A DNA stretch of 64,000 nucleotides, from the NCBI GenBank assembly GCA_964019415.1, contig OZ025879.1:5897368-5961367 (forward strand), given 5' to 3'. Within the stretch, counting starts at the first letter, position 1. The number at the start of each line of letters is the position of its first letter. This DNA comes from Ianthella basta. Its lineage: Eukaryota > Porifera > Demospongiae > Verongiida > Ianthellidae. The position numbers were made by a program, and so were the translations under genes. Positions 53,501 to 63,988 of this stretch are shown one piece after another. The notes below the pieces were generated by a model that saw only the letters and a list, made by a program, of their open reading frames with translations, made no database searches and was not told the DNA's origin.

Positions 53501-56500
53501 AGCAATTAATTAGCATATGATAACGTTTAACATGATCAAAGCAGCAAAATGACATCATAGGTATTATTATTACTATTATTATTGAAAACACACCAGTGAA
53601 GGTGCAAAAGAGCAGAAACAACACAAGTTAAGTTACATGGTGGAGGCTGAGGAAACAATAAAGTCTAATTCTGACTGAGCAAAATGGGGAATTACAGAGT
53701 GAGTATCTCGGATCTCTCTAATTAGATGACCCACGGCAACATGATCGGTGGAATAAGATTTACAATGAGAATGACCAAACATACAGTTGTACCCTATAAA
53801 ACCTGAATTACATACTAAAGTACTTTCATGAAAAACAGAACGAATGAAACTAGATGAGTGAGATAATGCAGTGGAAAGTAGTCTGATAAATCTGGAATAA
53901 ATGATGTTGTAAATGCTTTTAGTAAATCCAACAGCATGGGCAATAGACGTATGGCAATTGTGTGGAAGATTCCAAATTCGTCTGATAACATTGTTAAACG
54001 ACACATGAAGAGATCAGATGTCTCCACAATGCGCACCCATACAGTGAAAGACAGTATGCATTGAATAGTTTCATCTTTGTCTCTGGATTACACCCCTTAA
54101 ATCGAAACAGGACAGAGTTAGCCTGGCGGATAAATGCCATTGATTTTAAATGAATATCCAGCTTATCAGACAAATCATACTGCAAAGTATTCCCAAGGTG
54201 AACGACTGAATCAACCATAGGCAGGCAGTGGCCACAGAGTGAGAAGCGGGTATGATCAGAAGCTGCAGTACGTCTAAAACATATCAGTTGAGTCTTGTCA
54301 GCATTGAATTGAATCCCATGAGCCTGAGCATATTGTTCACATAGGGCAAGCATCTTTCTAAGGGCATCTGGGGATGGAGCAAGAATGGTTAGATCATCGG
54401 CATAGCAAAAAGCCCCAGAGAAGTGATCCTCCCAGTAACAGCCACGACCACTAGTACGAAGTGAATCTAGCAGGCCATCAAGATAAATTGTGAACAATAT
54501 TGGGCTAAGGACACTGCCTTGGCGAACCCCATTGGAGACCTCAAAGTGGTCAGAGGATTTACCCAACCATCGAACACACAATTTCTGAGACTTGTACCAC
54601 TGCAATAACAGACGTACAATAGGCTTGGGCATACGTATACGTATGTACATACACAAACTTGAGGTGAATCGGATAATTGTTCTCAGCCATTTGATCAATT
54701 GTTCTCAGCCATTTGATCAATTCTTGTTTGGCCGTTTCCTTTCGGTGAATCTGCTAATCCTCCTAAGCAAATCGGCAACTCCTTCATGACATACCCTTAC
54801 ACCCTGCACAGATGTTCTCAGGGGCTTTGATGCCAATTGTATCTTGATGTGGCCAATTTTGCAGATTGCCTATATGGCAGGTCCAATGGAGGAAAGTTGC
54901 TTGCAACATTTTACTTTGTATCATTCAGACATTCATGTATGCACATTTACAAGACACTGCCTTAGCCACGCCACCCACATGTCTTTTTGTATCCAATATA
55001 TATGCAATCATGCACAGAGACTTGCATCATGTTATCAAAAGTATGTACATAGCCAGTAGTCTACCCTGTACTTGCATAAGCACACCCTAATAATTATGAT
55101 GGTTCTGAAGTGGATTGTTTTGAAGTATAATTGTGACAGGATACTGCTGTGTGTACTTGTTAAAATGCTTTCTCCTTGCCTATATGGTACTTTGCACTGG
55201 CAGCATTCTGCCTTATTCCATCCCTAGTCCAGCTTTGTGCAGTAAATCAATTTCATGAACGAAAATAAATAACAAGTAACAACAGTATATCAGTTCCGCA
55301 TTTGTCATGCAGCTCACCCGCACTATGATAAACCTACTAAATCAGACAAGTTCACTCAGCATACAGTGTCTCAATAATGGGAAGGAATGTGTATAAACTC
55401 ACATAGTTACACATATTTTTATGATAATCATTCACATAAGGTACAATACATGGCAGCTACTATCTTTTGTTCAAAGTTGCCTGTATTTAGATCGAATGAA
55501 GCAACAAAGTGTCTTATGTAAGGGAATGAATAATGGTGCCTAGAGCAGCCTAATTGGAATCTTGTGCTACATGGATTTTAACCTTAATATGAGTACTTTC
55601 TTATGCTGTATTCTGCAGAGAACTCAACCCTGCAGCCACCCTCCTCCATCACACAAGGAGCTACCTCTAATACAACAGTGAGTGTCTCCTGGTCCCAAGT
55701 GTCAGGTGCTACAGGATACTATGTGAGCTATCAGAGACAGGACCTTGGAACTCCCCCAGTGGTGACTCCACAGTATGAGAGGATTGTGGGAGGAGACAAC
55801 ACTAGTGTTACACTGAGTGGTCTGGAACCAGGAACAACCTACAGGATCAGAGTGTGGTCTACAGATGGGACATCTGTCAGTAGTGAGGCAGGAGAGATGA
55901 ATGTGACAACAATTCAAAGTGGTGAGCTATTTGCAGGCAAAGAATATATGCAAAAAATTCTGTGTCGCTAGGTACCGACATACGTTTCTATCACCAAACT
56001 TCACTAGCCAAAACTTTGAATTAATATAACCAAACGTTTCAACAACTATGCAGTTGTCATCGTCAGTGGCGAATACAAAACAAAGGATAAGCTCGCTTTA
56101 AGTACACTAAAAGGCGGGAAAAAGGTATGAAATCCAAACGGGAGTGACAGCTAATGACATACATGAATAAACTAACTGTTGAAATTAAGGGGGGCAGAGT
56201 TAGTGATCTAATTAGAAAACAATGAATTGTACAGCTGGGGCATTGAGCCTTAGTTCCTATTTAACGGTCTGACCTGTGATCTAATATGTATGGATTCTAA
56301 GATTAGTCTCTGGTGTAAATGTGGCTGGTGGTCTAGTACCTTGACGTTGTCCCAATCCACTGGGTGGTGGGCTCCCCAGGCATGCTCTGCCAGTGCAGAT
56401 GTGGCTGCTTGCCCTGACTCCACTGCCCGCCTGTGCTCACTCAGCTGTTGGTCAAGGCGTCTGCCGGTCTGACCAACATAGGTGGCAGGGCAGCCAGCAC

Positions 56501-59500
56501 ATGGGACCTGGTACACCACACCAGTGAGTTCTTTCTCTGGGGCGCGGTCTTTTGGTCTTGACAGAAGCTGCCTGAGTGTCATGTGTGGCCGGAAGGAGAC
56601 CCTGACACCTACTGGAGTAAGGATGCGTCTCACTGCCTCCGACACCCCTCGCACATAGGGTAGTGTGATGACTGGGCCCTGAGGGTCATCTCGGTCCACT
56701 GGTCTGGTGGCACCTGCCTGAGTGCCTCACCAGTGAGGACCTGCCTGAGGTGCCTCATCTCTTCATCCTTGCCTACCACAGACGAGTTGATGGTCTCTGC
56801 TCTCTGCTGTGTAGCGTTCTGACAAGCTCGATTTTGTGGGCAAGGGGGTGGTGGGATGCAAAGTCCAAGTACCTATCAGTGTGTGAAGACCTCCCGTAAC
56901 TGTTGTCGACACTGAGCCATCAGGGTTATGTCTTAGTAGAACATCGAGAAATGGCAGCTTCCCGTCTGACTCTACTACTGTGAAGCGGATGCTAGGCTCC
57001 ACCCCGTTCAGATGGTCCAGGAACCTCTGCACATCGTCGGCTGGTATACGTAGTACTGTGCATGTGTCGTCAACATACCGTTTCCAGAACCGGGGGTGCA
57101 CGTCTGTCATTGCCAGAGCTCCCTGTTCCACATCTTCCATCACTAGGTTAGCAACTGTCACCGATACTGGGGACCCCATTGCTGTGCCAAATGTCTGTCT
57201 GTACACCATCCCACAAAAGCCTAAGAATGTATTGCTATCTAGTAGTAATAACCCTGACCTTGGCCTGTACCCATGCACCTACAGTTGACAGTAATTGTGA
57301 TGTCATTAAAAAGGCTGCCATATTCAAAGGTGAACTTTTCACTCAGTTGCAATCACTATAATAGAGGTGTAGATGTAATGAGGCACCATCAAAATAGAGC
57401 AAGAACATACATGTACATTAGCTCCAAAGAGTAGCTGGGAATAGTAGAGAAGCTTCAAAGCCTTAATTGTGCAAATTCCTGATCTAGAGTAAACCACTAT
57501 TTTAGACCATACACTGCATACTGAGTTTGTTAATGCCTCTATCACTATGTATGCCTGTACTCATGTACATTCAGCAGTTGTCCCCATCTTAATCACACCT
57601 ACACCCACTACTGTTCTCACAGCCCCCACCCCACCACGCATGCTTACTACAACTGGGGAACCAAGTGAAAGAAGCGTTGAACTGAACTGGCTCCCCCCAC
57701 TCCACCCTAATGGAGCCATCCACTATGAGATTGAATATGAACCAGCAGTGACACCTGGAGACCCAGTGAATGCAGGAAACAGCAGCAGCCCTTACTTCAC
57801 TCTGACACTGCCCAATGAGTTTGTGACCTACAATGTCAGAGTAACAGCTGCCAACAGTCAAGGGCAAGCGCAAAGCAGTGTTATTACAGTGTGTCCAGGG
57901 CAGAATAGGGAGCAAGGTGTGCAGTATATAATTATATGGTATTTGTACAACATTGTGCTACTTCACTTGCATGCAGTATTTGTTGCATTTAGGATTTATG
58001 TAGCTAATAACTGTAATTCATGATCAGTACCCCCTAATATTTTTACGTATGTCATGAGTATAGTGCTGTATGGGATGTTGATAGTATTAGTCATTGATAT
58101 TCTACTTTGATAAACCTTTTTGTATTATTAAAAGTTATTTAGAAGTCCCTTTTGGAATTTTTGGCACGAGAGGTGAGGTTGAGTTGCAGGACTGAGGGAG
58201 TTGAGGGACTCCTAACCAACTTTATTAAGTGGTTTATTGTGAATTGCGTGGGCGGACAGTCCGCCTTCAGTCTTCCATTTTCTGATAGCATCATCAGCAA
58301 AAAGTGGTCTTGTCAAGACCACCTTGTAGCCTCTTTATCAGAAGAACAAAAGCAACAGCGTTTGCGCATTGTGGCATGCAATGACTCTAACACTCCAAAA
58401 CAACTATGCAAGCTGCGCACATGCATATTAAGACTACTAAACAGTTGCCAACGTGAAGTGGCTTGTCAGAAGGATGACCAGTTGGCCAGAGACATTGCCT
58501 CCACCAATGACAGCTGCCAAATGTTCAAGGCTGTTCAATCCATCAAGCCCACCAAACGACCCCCACCTTTGACTGTTCACACCAAGGATGGCAAATGCAT
58601 TGGCACAGACCAAGGTAAAACTAACGCCATTAGTGAATGGTTTGTGCAGCAGTTCTCTGATCAATCGGATGAATGACTGAACTCTTTCATTGGCAGTCCA
58701 TGTCTACTGAATCAACCAGTTACAACTGCTGAAGTTGCAAAGGCACTTGGATCTCTCAACAATCGTCGAGCCTTAGGTCCTGTCAGCATCAGAAATGAAT
58801 TGTTGAAGTATGCTGCCAGCGTAATATCCACACCCCTCGCGAACATCATTAACATGATGTTTTAGCAACACATTTTGCTAGACTCCCTGGGTAAAGGCAT
58901 TTTAATTGCCCTGCCTAAGCCTAGGAAGCCACTGGGCCCTCTATCCAGCCTACGCCCCATTGTACTTCTGATCGAACTGCACCAGAAAGGTCATCTCTCT
59001 GTTGCTCTTCACCGTATAAAAGAGAAGGTAAACATCTTCACTGGTGCCTCTCAAGGGGGCTTCAAACAGGGCCACAGTTGTGCAGACTTAGTCTGGGCAC
59101 AGCGCATGCTCATAGCCTCAGTACAGTGCCATCAGTGGGGTCTCCATAAGATGGGCATTGACATGTCGCATGCATTTGACACCATCAACAGAAGTAAAGC
59201 ACTAAAAGTCCTAAACATGGTTGGATTCAATGAAGATGGCCATCGGTTGGTCAGAGCTCTACTGGCCAACACACATAATTATAACTGTCAGAGTCAAAGG
59301 CACACAGTCAGCTTAGTTTGAAACATCCATTGGGTCCTCTCAAGGGGACTCACTGCCCCCTGTACTCTTCACTTGCTATGTGGCAGCTGCCTTACACAAT
59401 GTTTGGGAGAGTACATTATGGCTGAACATATCAGATATCAGACGTAACGTATAACGTATCAGATCCAGGAATGCCCCTGGAATGGGAATAATATGCAGAG

Positions 59501-62500
59501 GATGTTGACTTTGCCAATAATGAACAGAGTCATTAGAACTTCTACTTCTAACAGCATGCAACATCCTTCGGGATTGGAACCTGCTGGTGAACGAATCAAA
59601 GATGGAGTTCACACACATCCATCTAACAGATGCAGATCAGAAGGATAAAAATGGCAAGCTGTATATTAGCCATATTAGGCATCCGCTGGCCTACCACCAT
59701 CTCAAACAGGCACTTTTACATCAGGTGTGATGCATGACCACTATCAGATCTAGAGTTGGTGACAGAAGCACATTGGCGGATGACAGGTCATGTATTGGAC
59801 ATGGCAACAGACACACCAGCCCAACTAGCGATGCGGTTTGCCTTACAGGGCACTATGGAGTACAAGGGGAGACGTGGACGACATCAGACAAATCTCCTTG
59901 AGACCATCCAAGCTGATCTCAGCAAACACCAACTGAAGTTGCAGTGTGCGTGAAGCAGACATTCATCCAAACCCTGATAGAGCAAGCTAAAGATAAGAAC
60001 ATATAGAGAGCACTGCAACAAAAGGACTGATTGTAACACTAATTACACTAACGCTGTTATTATTGTTTGCAGAAACCAGTTTCTAATAATAATAAAATAA
60101 ATCATCTGCAAGCCATATTTGGTTGATTCTATTGCATCATGTTTATGAGGCGTTGATGAGCATTCACGTAGCTAAAAAGGAAAGTTCAAGTAAAACATTT
60201 CGACCACGAGGGTCTTCATCAGTTACAAAACTGAAGTGTACAGTACAGGGATTGGCTTTATACGGCAGTATGTGTTCAAAAAGGGGCGGGAAAGTCAGGT
60301 GACAGGTGACAGGTCATGAGTGAATAATAGAAATAATAATAATAATAATAATAATAATAGTAATAATAATAATTAATCATAAGAATAAAATGATTGTATT
60401 ATAGTAGTATTGATGATAGGTCATAGAGTTGATATAATGAATTATGTTGACCTGTCTGTTTTTGTAATGGTCATGGTGGGTTCAATATGGGGTTCCACAT
60501 AGATGGCAGGCATAGACCACGGTCCAAGTTCATGGTCTTCTTGTTGCGTTGGATATGGATGGCCTCTGTTGTCTTCCTTCGCCAAAACCCATTGACGCAT
60601 CTTCTGACCTTGGTTTCATCCCAATTGATAGCATGTTTGGTCTCATGAGCGTGGACCGCGATACCATTCTTGGGGTCCCCTCTCTTCACTGCGGACTTGT
60701 GCTCCCCAAGTCTGATTTTCAAGGTCCTCTTTGTTTCACCTATGTAGACACTATCACATTCTTTACATGGAACCTCATACACCACACTCTTCTTCTTTGC
60801 TTCTGGAATGGGGGTCTTCACTTTCATTAGGGTCTTTCGGATGGTTCTCACTGGTCTGAAGGCTGCTTTCACACCAAGGGGGGTGCATATCCTTTCTATC
60901 TTTTCACTGACGCCCTTAACATATGGTAGACATATGATCTTCAGTGCATCATCTTCCATGGGGGGGGGGCTTCATTGGAGGGGTTGGTGGAGGGGCTCTT
61001 TGGTGCATCATCCTCAGGGGGGTCTGCATTGTCTGTGTCAGTAGAGGAGGCTTCTTGTGTATGACTGTCAGTGGGGAGAGTTCCATTGTGGGTAGCAGTG
61101 GACGGCTTCTCCGCATCATCATTCGGGGGGGAGTCATCATTGGTTACTTCAGTGGTAGGAGGGGGACCGTGTTGGGATAGTGTTTTCTTTACCAAGGATT
61201 CGGGGAAGCCGTTGGCTTGGAAAACGTCCTGCAGGTGTTGTAGTTCTTGTTGTTTGGATGTGGAATCACATATTCGGTGGGCTCTATCCCGCATGCCTCT
61301 CAGCACTCCCGTGACTGTTCTCGGGTGATGATGGGAGTGAAACGGGATGTAGCGATCGGTGTGGGTGGGTTTACGGTAGACAGCTGTGCTCAGTCGGGTG
61401 TCGTGTCTGGACACTTGTACATCCAGGAATGCTAGTCTGCCTTCTTCTTCTAACTCAACAGTGAACTGGATGTTTGGGTGTTGACTATTAAGATGTTCAT
61501 GGAAGCATTCCAATTCATCCTGCCCATGCATCCAGATGACAAAGGTGTCGTCGACATATCTGAGCCAGAGTCTGGGGGGTGAAGGAGCGGTCTGTAGGGC
61601 AATCTCTTCTAGATGCTCAATGTAGAGGTTGGCTACAATTAGTGAGAGGGGGGACCCCATTGCTGCTCCGTCTGACTGCTCAAAGAAGGTGTCCTGAAAC
61701 TGGAAGTAGGTTGTTCGTAGACAAAGTTCAGTGAGTTCCATCAGTTGGGGTATGGGAATGGAGGTCCGTTTACTCAGGGAGCTGTCTGCCTTCAGTCACT
61801 CTTCAATCACCCAGAGGGCTTCATCAGACATCATGATCATGAAGACCCCCATTTCAGTAGCAAAGAAGAAGAGTGTGGTGTATGAGGTTCCATGTAAAGA
61901 ATGTGATGGTGTCTACATAGGTGAAACAAAGAGGACCTTGAAAATCAGACTTGGGGAGCACAAGTCCGCAGTGAAGAGAGGGGACCCCAAGAATGGTATC
62001 GCGGTCCACGCTCATGAGACCAAACATGCTATCAATTGGGATGAAACCAAGGTCAGAAGATGCGTCAATGGGTTTTGGCGAAGGAAGACAACAGAGGCCA
62101 TCCATATCCAACGCAACAAGAAGACCATGAACTTGGACCGTGGTCTATGCCTGCCATCTATGTGGAACCCCATATTGAACCCACCATGACCATTACAAAA
62201 AACAGACAGGTCAACATATTCTCATTATATCAACTCTATGACCTATCATCAATACTACTATAATACTATCATTTTATTCTTATGATTAATTATTATTATT
62301 ATTATTATTATTATTATTGTTATTTCTATTATTCACTCATGACCTGTCACCTGTCACCTGACTTTCCCGCCCCTTTTTGAACACATACTGCTGTATAAAG
62401 CCAATCCCTGTACCTGTACACTTCAGTTTTGTAACTGATGAAGACCCTCGTGGTCGAAATGTTTTACTTGAACTTTCCTTTTTAGCTACGTGAATGCTCA

Positions 62501-63988
62501 TCAACGCCTCATAAACCTGCTAGACAACGTAGCATGAGCCTCTACCACATTATCTATTGCATCATCTCTAATCTGATTGATTGACACCATTCAAGCTTGC
62601 CTCGCCTGCTGGTCAGAAGAAAGGAAGAGCAAAGCAAATAGCTGTAGCAGCAGTGAGCAAAAACCCTCCTTCATTGGTGAGAAGACTCTCAATGAGCCTA
62701 AAAAGATCAGGTCCAAGCTGCGCATTGCTCTTTTTATCAATGCAGAAGAACAACTATTTGCTGCCTGTTGTTGCTGTCCTTCGACTAGCTAGCTACGTAG
62801 CTAGTGCAAAGATGCCCTCTCAGACTGCCAGTTCAAGAGACACAAAAGGGACTATAGCAAAACACCCTCCCTCTGTCATTAGAGCACTCCTTGCCACCTT
62901 TCAGAAGCGAAGGATGGGTACCAGGCTAGGCTTTAACTTACGAAGCGGCAAGGTCACATTTCAGCAGAAATGATCGAAGGTGAACTTTTGAAGTTCACGA
63001 TCTCAGTAGACTGCACTGGACAGGATACCTTTGAAAGTGTAAGTAAGGAGTTGAGTACTTGTGTATCATGCTAGCGTACTTCATGGCACACTAGCATTCT
63101 TTAACTTTCATACAGAACGGCCATAAAGCACATTGCAGGATTACGCAGTATAATACAGAACGGCCATGAAGCACATTGCAGGGTTACACAGTATAATACA
63201 GAACGACCATAAGGCACATTGCAGGATTACGCAGTATAAAGTACTCAAAATACCTTTGATCCACCCAAGCAAGTCACAATAAGTCTACCTAAGGCCCTCA
63301 CTGAATATGGCATACTGTATGGGCAAAAAGCTACACGAAGGATTGCTTTACTTCTGCTATCTTTAAATGGGCTGTTTTGTTCAAATATACAATCATGTAA
63401 AGAAATGCATTCACATGTAGAAATTCCATTTCTTATATACTGATGCAATTTCACTGTAGGTCTTGTGTCTGGTGTGACTACCATGCAGCAGTTCAAAAGT
63501 ATAGTGTTTATTTGCTTTCATTGCTTAAGTGTTTGAAAAGCATATTTCCATGTGAAGGATGCTGCATAGATATGTGGTCACACAGTATTATGACAATTGT
63601 TAATTTCATTTAGGCACATGTCCGTTATCTGTATTTTCATGCACTGTATTCGTATATATATATTATATATATGAAATGGTGTATTTCTCTCACTGCACAG
63701 CACCTCAACCTCCAAGTGGTATAATAGTCACTGCAAATGGTTGTAACTCTGCTATGGTGTCTTGGAATGCACAGCAGTCCAGAATGTGTGATGTTGTAAT
63801 AGCAAGCTACAGTGTGAGGTACCGGCAGACAGGAAGCAGTGGTGGATATAACAATGTGTCTACATCCAGTACCAGTGCTACATTGGGGAACTTAGTACCT
63901 AATGCAGAGTATGATGTTGAAGTGGCAACAGTCAAGTCCAACGCAGTCATGAGTGCATACTCAACTGTCACCCAGCTTAGTATGCAAG
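38108..63988 (+). CDS. Gene 3: Ig/FN3 receptor, 5' part
   Basis: Exons seen: first-exon pair A (38108-38156, 38283-38315) or pair B (43429-43477, 43604-43636), then 48636-48932 (Ig), 50865-51266 (cysteine-rich Ig-like), 55619-55921 (FN3-1), 57623-57916 (FN3-2) and 63701-63988 (FN3-3), all phase 1 at the joins. The gene runs off the right edge, so its remaining FN3, membrane and cytoplasmic parts are unknown. Domain order and even introns match gene 2, so gene 3 is its tandem duplicate. Introns are much longer because of a LINE and two Penelope-like elements. All exons visible are intact. Confidence 0.85.
39200..39990 (-). mobile_element. Decayed LINE fragment in duplication copy A
   Basis: Starts (as its 3' end) with a TTCAA repeat at 39201-39215 and is homologous to the LINEs at 13472-14790 and 44482-46430. 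The coding part is broken by stops. The gene 2 counterpart (about 21655) has no insertion, so the LINE entered after the gene 2 and gene 3 regions split and before copies A and B separated. Confidence 0.65.
40350..41110 (-). mobile_element. LINE reverse transcriptase remnant
   Basis: The minus strand reads DYDMVHREKLVEVLQEALG (palm motif A region), then LEYAGVVVMSGL where a LINE has YADDVVVMS, then GEWGIRVSNTKIQ and LFKTIIVNSVLLY. The catalytic YADD is destroyed and stops are present. This stretch lies between the two duplication copies. Confidence 0.6.
41638..42205 (-). mobile_element. Non-autonomous Helitron
   Basis: On the minus strand the element starts TCCTACTATAATTCACGGG and ends with a hairpin (CCTGCCC/GGGCGGG, one mismatch), AATTCAG and CTAG. 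It sits exactly between A and T (host ATA / TTG). Copy A of the duplication has the empty site (CAATATTGTGTG near 36030), which fixes both borders. Internally there is a diverged direct duplication around GTGCCGTT...CCTAGCT. There is no Rep/helicase coding. It is 568 bases long. Confidence 0.9.
43429..43636 (+). CDS. Gene 3 first-exon pair B (signal peptide)
   Basis: ATG at 43429; exons 43429-43477 and 43604-43636 encode the same MQKTTFC... and GCNVAQAQTPQ peptide as pair A. It is about 5 kb closer to the Ig exon. No lesion is seen in start, donors or acceptors. Confidence 0.8.
44482..46430 (-). mobile_element. Decayed LINE in duplication copy B
   Basis: The 3' end is marked by CAATT repeats (44485-44508). 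The minus strand encodes broken pieces: ERWHGMKREERACKECDSGE (44687-44995), FGWQDMSGSVVRELSE (45095-45349) and FGVGTLHPKVSL (45324-45530), all matching the intact frame at 13661-14761. Several frameshifts are present. The 5' border is estimated from the gene 2 empty site. Confidence 0.7.
46437..46645. repeat. Imperfect inverted repeat
   Basis: The left part (TTTTCTGCAAAAATAGTAAG...) reappears inverted at 46590-46645 (...CTCACTATTTTTGTAGAAA). Gene 2 has only one arm (21670-21790), so one arm was added by inverted duplication. Confidence 0.6.
46646..48635. other. Gene 3 intron upstream of the Ig exon
   Basis: No exon or clear transposon. The last 200 bases resemble the gene 2 intron before its Ig exon (23340-23519). 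Confidence 0.45.
48636..48932 (+). CDS. Gene 3 Ig domain exon
   Basis: A 297-base phase 1-1 exon with LVCRVV, YEWTC, TCPGEYC and MYTCTV. One codon longer than genes 1 and 2, in the loop before the last Cys (RQNGDDHG). Confidence 0.9.
50865..51266 (+). CDS. Gene 3 cysteine-rich Ig-like exon
   Basis: A 402-base phase 1-1 exon with LRVFFPRNSFVTN, CYGG, VTWHN, insert cysteines (CGEPCRDCGGRC) and QDLECRV. The N-terminal and C-terminal thirds are almost invariant among the three genes, while the central insert varies. Confidence 0.87.
51267..53555. other. Gene 3 intron, left part
   Basis: 51540-51690 is homologous to the gene 2 intron (27600-27770). Beyond that, to 53555, I see no exon and cannot classify the sequence; it is not alignable by eye with gene 2, so it may include old insertions. 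Confidence 0.4.
53556..54640 (-). mobile_element. 5'-truncated LINE with RT domain
   Basis: The minus-strand frame at 54698-53994 includes the RT motifs NGVRQGSVLSPILFTIYLDG and FCYADDLTILAPSP, then GIQFNADKTQLICF. A frameshift near 54000 leads to the C-terminal part (IRRIWNLPHNCHTSIAHAVG) ending at 53633. The 3' end has an ATT-type simple tail (53562-53585). It lies in gene 3 between the Ig-like and FN3-1 exons; gene 2 lacks it. Confidence 0.85.
55619..55921 (+). CDS. Gene 3 FN3 domain 1 exon
   Basis: A 303-base phase 1-1 exon, VSVSWSQVSG to TTYRIRVWSTDG. By eye its core differs from the gene 1 FN3 exon at about 8 of 280 positions. Confidence 0.9.
55965..57235 (-). mobile_element. Penelope-like element 1 (RT and GIY-YIG), decayed
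   Basis: The minus strand encodes Penelope-type RT motifs (FGTAMGSPVSVTVANLVMED, WKRYVDDTCTVL) at 57278-56763. A GIY-YIG endonuclease follows (VVYQVPCAGCPATYVGQTGR, then AEHAWGAHHPVDW) at 56699-56250. The two are separated by frameshifts. The 5' side is truncated: sequence right of about 57235 is homologous to the gene 2 intron (from about 30010). Its 3' region holds a hammerhead-like core (56037-56066). It lies in gene 3 after FN3-1. Confidence 0.85.
56037..56066 (-). ncRNA. Hammerhead-like ribozyme core in Penelope-like element 1
   Basis: On the minus strand: CTGACGA, one extra base, a stem (GACAACT/AGTTGTT, loop GCAT) and GAAA followed by CGTTTGG. This is the CUGANGA-stem II-GAAA order of hammerhead ribozymes, which Penelope-like elements are known to carry. 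The extra base between core and stem II and an unassigned cleavage site leave activity open. Confidence 0.5.
57623..57916 (+). CDS. Gene 3 FN3 domain 2 exon
   Basis: A 294-base phase 1-1 exon, APTPPRML to CPGQNREQ, with ELNWLPPLHPNGAIHYEIEY. Four codons shorter than the gene 2 copy in the Ser-rich loop. Confidence 0.9.
58150..60095 (+). mobile_element. LINE pseudogene (plus strand)
   Basis: Pieces in order: the region before RT (SEEQKQQRLRI, TDQGKTNAISEWF), RT start (EVAKALGSLNNRRALGP with NELLKYAA), ILIALPKPRKPLGP, SQGGFKQGHSCADLVWAQRM and MGIDMSHAFDTINR, and a C-terminal DDTPAQ-type tail written here as TDTPAQLAMRFALQGTMEY with GRRGRHQTNLLETIQADL (59756-59953). Several stops and frameshifts make it dead. 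An AATAATAAAATAAAT tail ends it near 60095. Confidence 0.8.
60198..60222 (-). ncRNA. Hammerhead-like core, left arm of Penelope-like element 2
   Basis: Minus strand: CTGATGA, an extra A, a GACC/GGTC stem with loop CTCGT, then GAAA and TGTTTTAC. It fits the CUGANGA-stem II-GAAA order with one extra base, as in element 1. Confidence 0.5.
62435..62459 (+). ncRNA. Hammerhead-like core, right arm of Penelope-like element 2
   Basis: The plus-strand inverted copy of 60198-60222, identical in the core. The element thus has facing hammerhead-like motifs near both ends. Confidence 0.5.
62577..62973 (+). other. Unclassified open frames beside Penelope-like element 2
   Basis: Overlapping frames of 71 and 130 codons occur here, slightly richer in GC than the flanks. 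I see no domain, splice structure or repeat signature. They may be part of an older insertion; treat as not supported as a gene. Confidence 0.25.
63111..63239. repeat. 43-bp tandem repeat, three copies
   Basis: Units begin TACAGAACGGCCATAAAGC at 63111, 63154 and 63197 with a few changes each. It lies just inside the right border of the intron insertion. Confidence 0.9.
63701..63988 (+). CDS. Gene 3 FN3 domain 3 exon
   Basis: A 288-base phase 1-1 exon, QPPSGIIVTANG to QLSMQ, with MVSWNAQQS and YSVRYRQTGS. It matches gene 2 exon 7 and is the last gene 3 exon in the window. Confidence 0.9.

Larger units (their letters stand above)
60141..62516 (-). mobile_element. Penelope-like element 2 with inverted terminal arms
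   Basis: The minus strand carries an RT part (SDGAAMGSPLSLIVANLYIE, LWLRYVDDTFVIW; 61741-60941), a Pro/Thr/Asp-rich linker and a GIY-YIG endonuclease (VVYEVPCKECDSVYIGETKR; 60959-60471). RT and endonuclease frames are split at a run of nine G on the plus strand (60961-60969). Arms of about 680 bases (60141-60829 and 61833-62516) are inverted copies; the right arm repeats the endonuclease coding part on the plus strand to 62189. An inverted partial copy at the truncated 5' end is typical of Penelope-like insertions. (TAA)n tracts lie in both arms. Confidence 0.9.
58108..63288. mobile_element. 5.2-kb transposon-filled insertion in gene 3 intron
   Basis: Gene 2 intron sequence around 30840-30910 runs uninterrupted, while in gene 3 it is split: the left half ends near 58108 (TATTCTACTTTG) and the right half resumes near 63288 (TAAGGCCCTCACTG). 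Between them lie a LINE pseudogene, Penelope-like element 2 and unclassified sequence including a 43-bp tandem repeat. Confidence 0.75.

Noticed and set aside
53994..54698. Retron or domesticated reverse transcriptase
   Set aside because: YADD and flanking motifs are those of non-LTR retrotransposons; it is truncated and frameshifted with no partner gene.
60471..62189. Possible host gene for a GIY-YIG nuclease
   Set aside because: The RT motifs, inverted arms and hammerhead-like cores show a Penelope-like retroelement.
63111..63239. CRISPR-like array
   Set aside because: The three 43-bp units are contiguous with no spacers, and the genome is animal.
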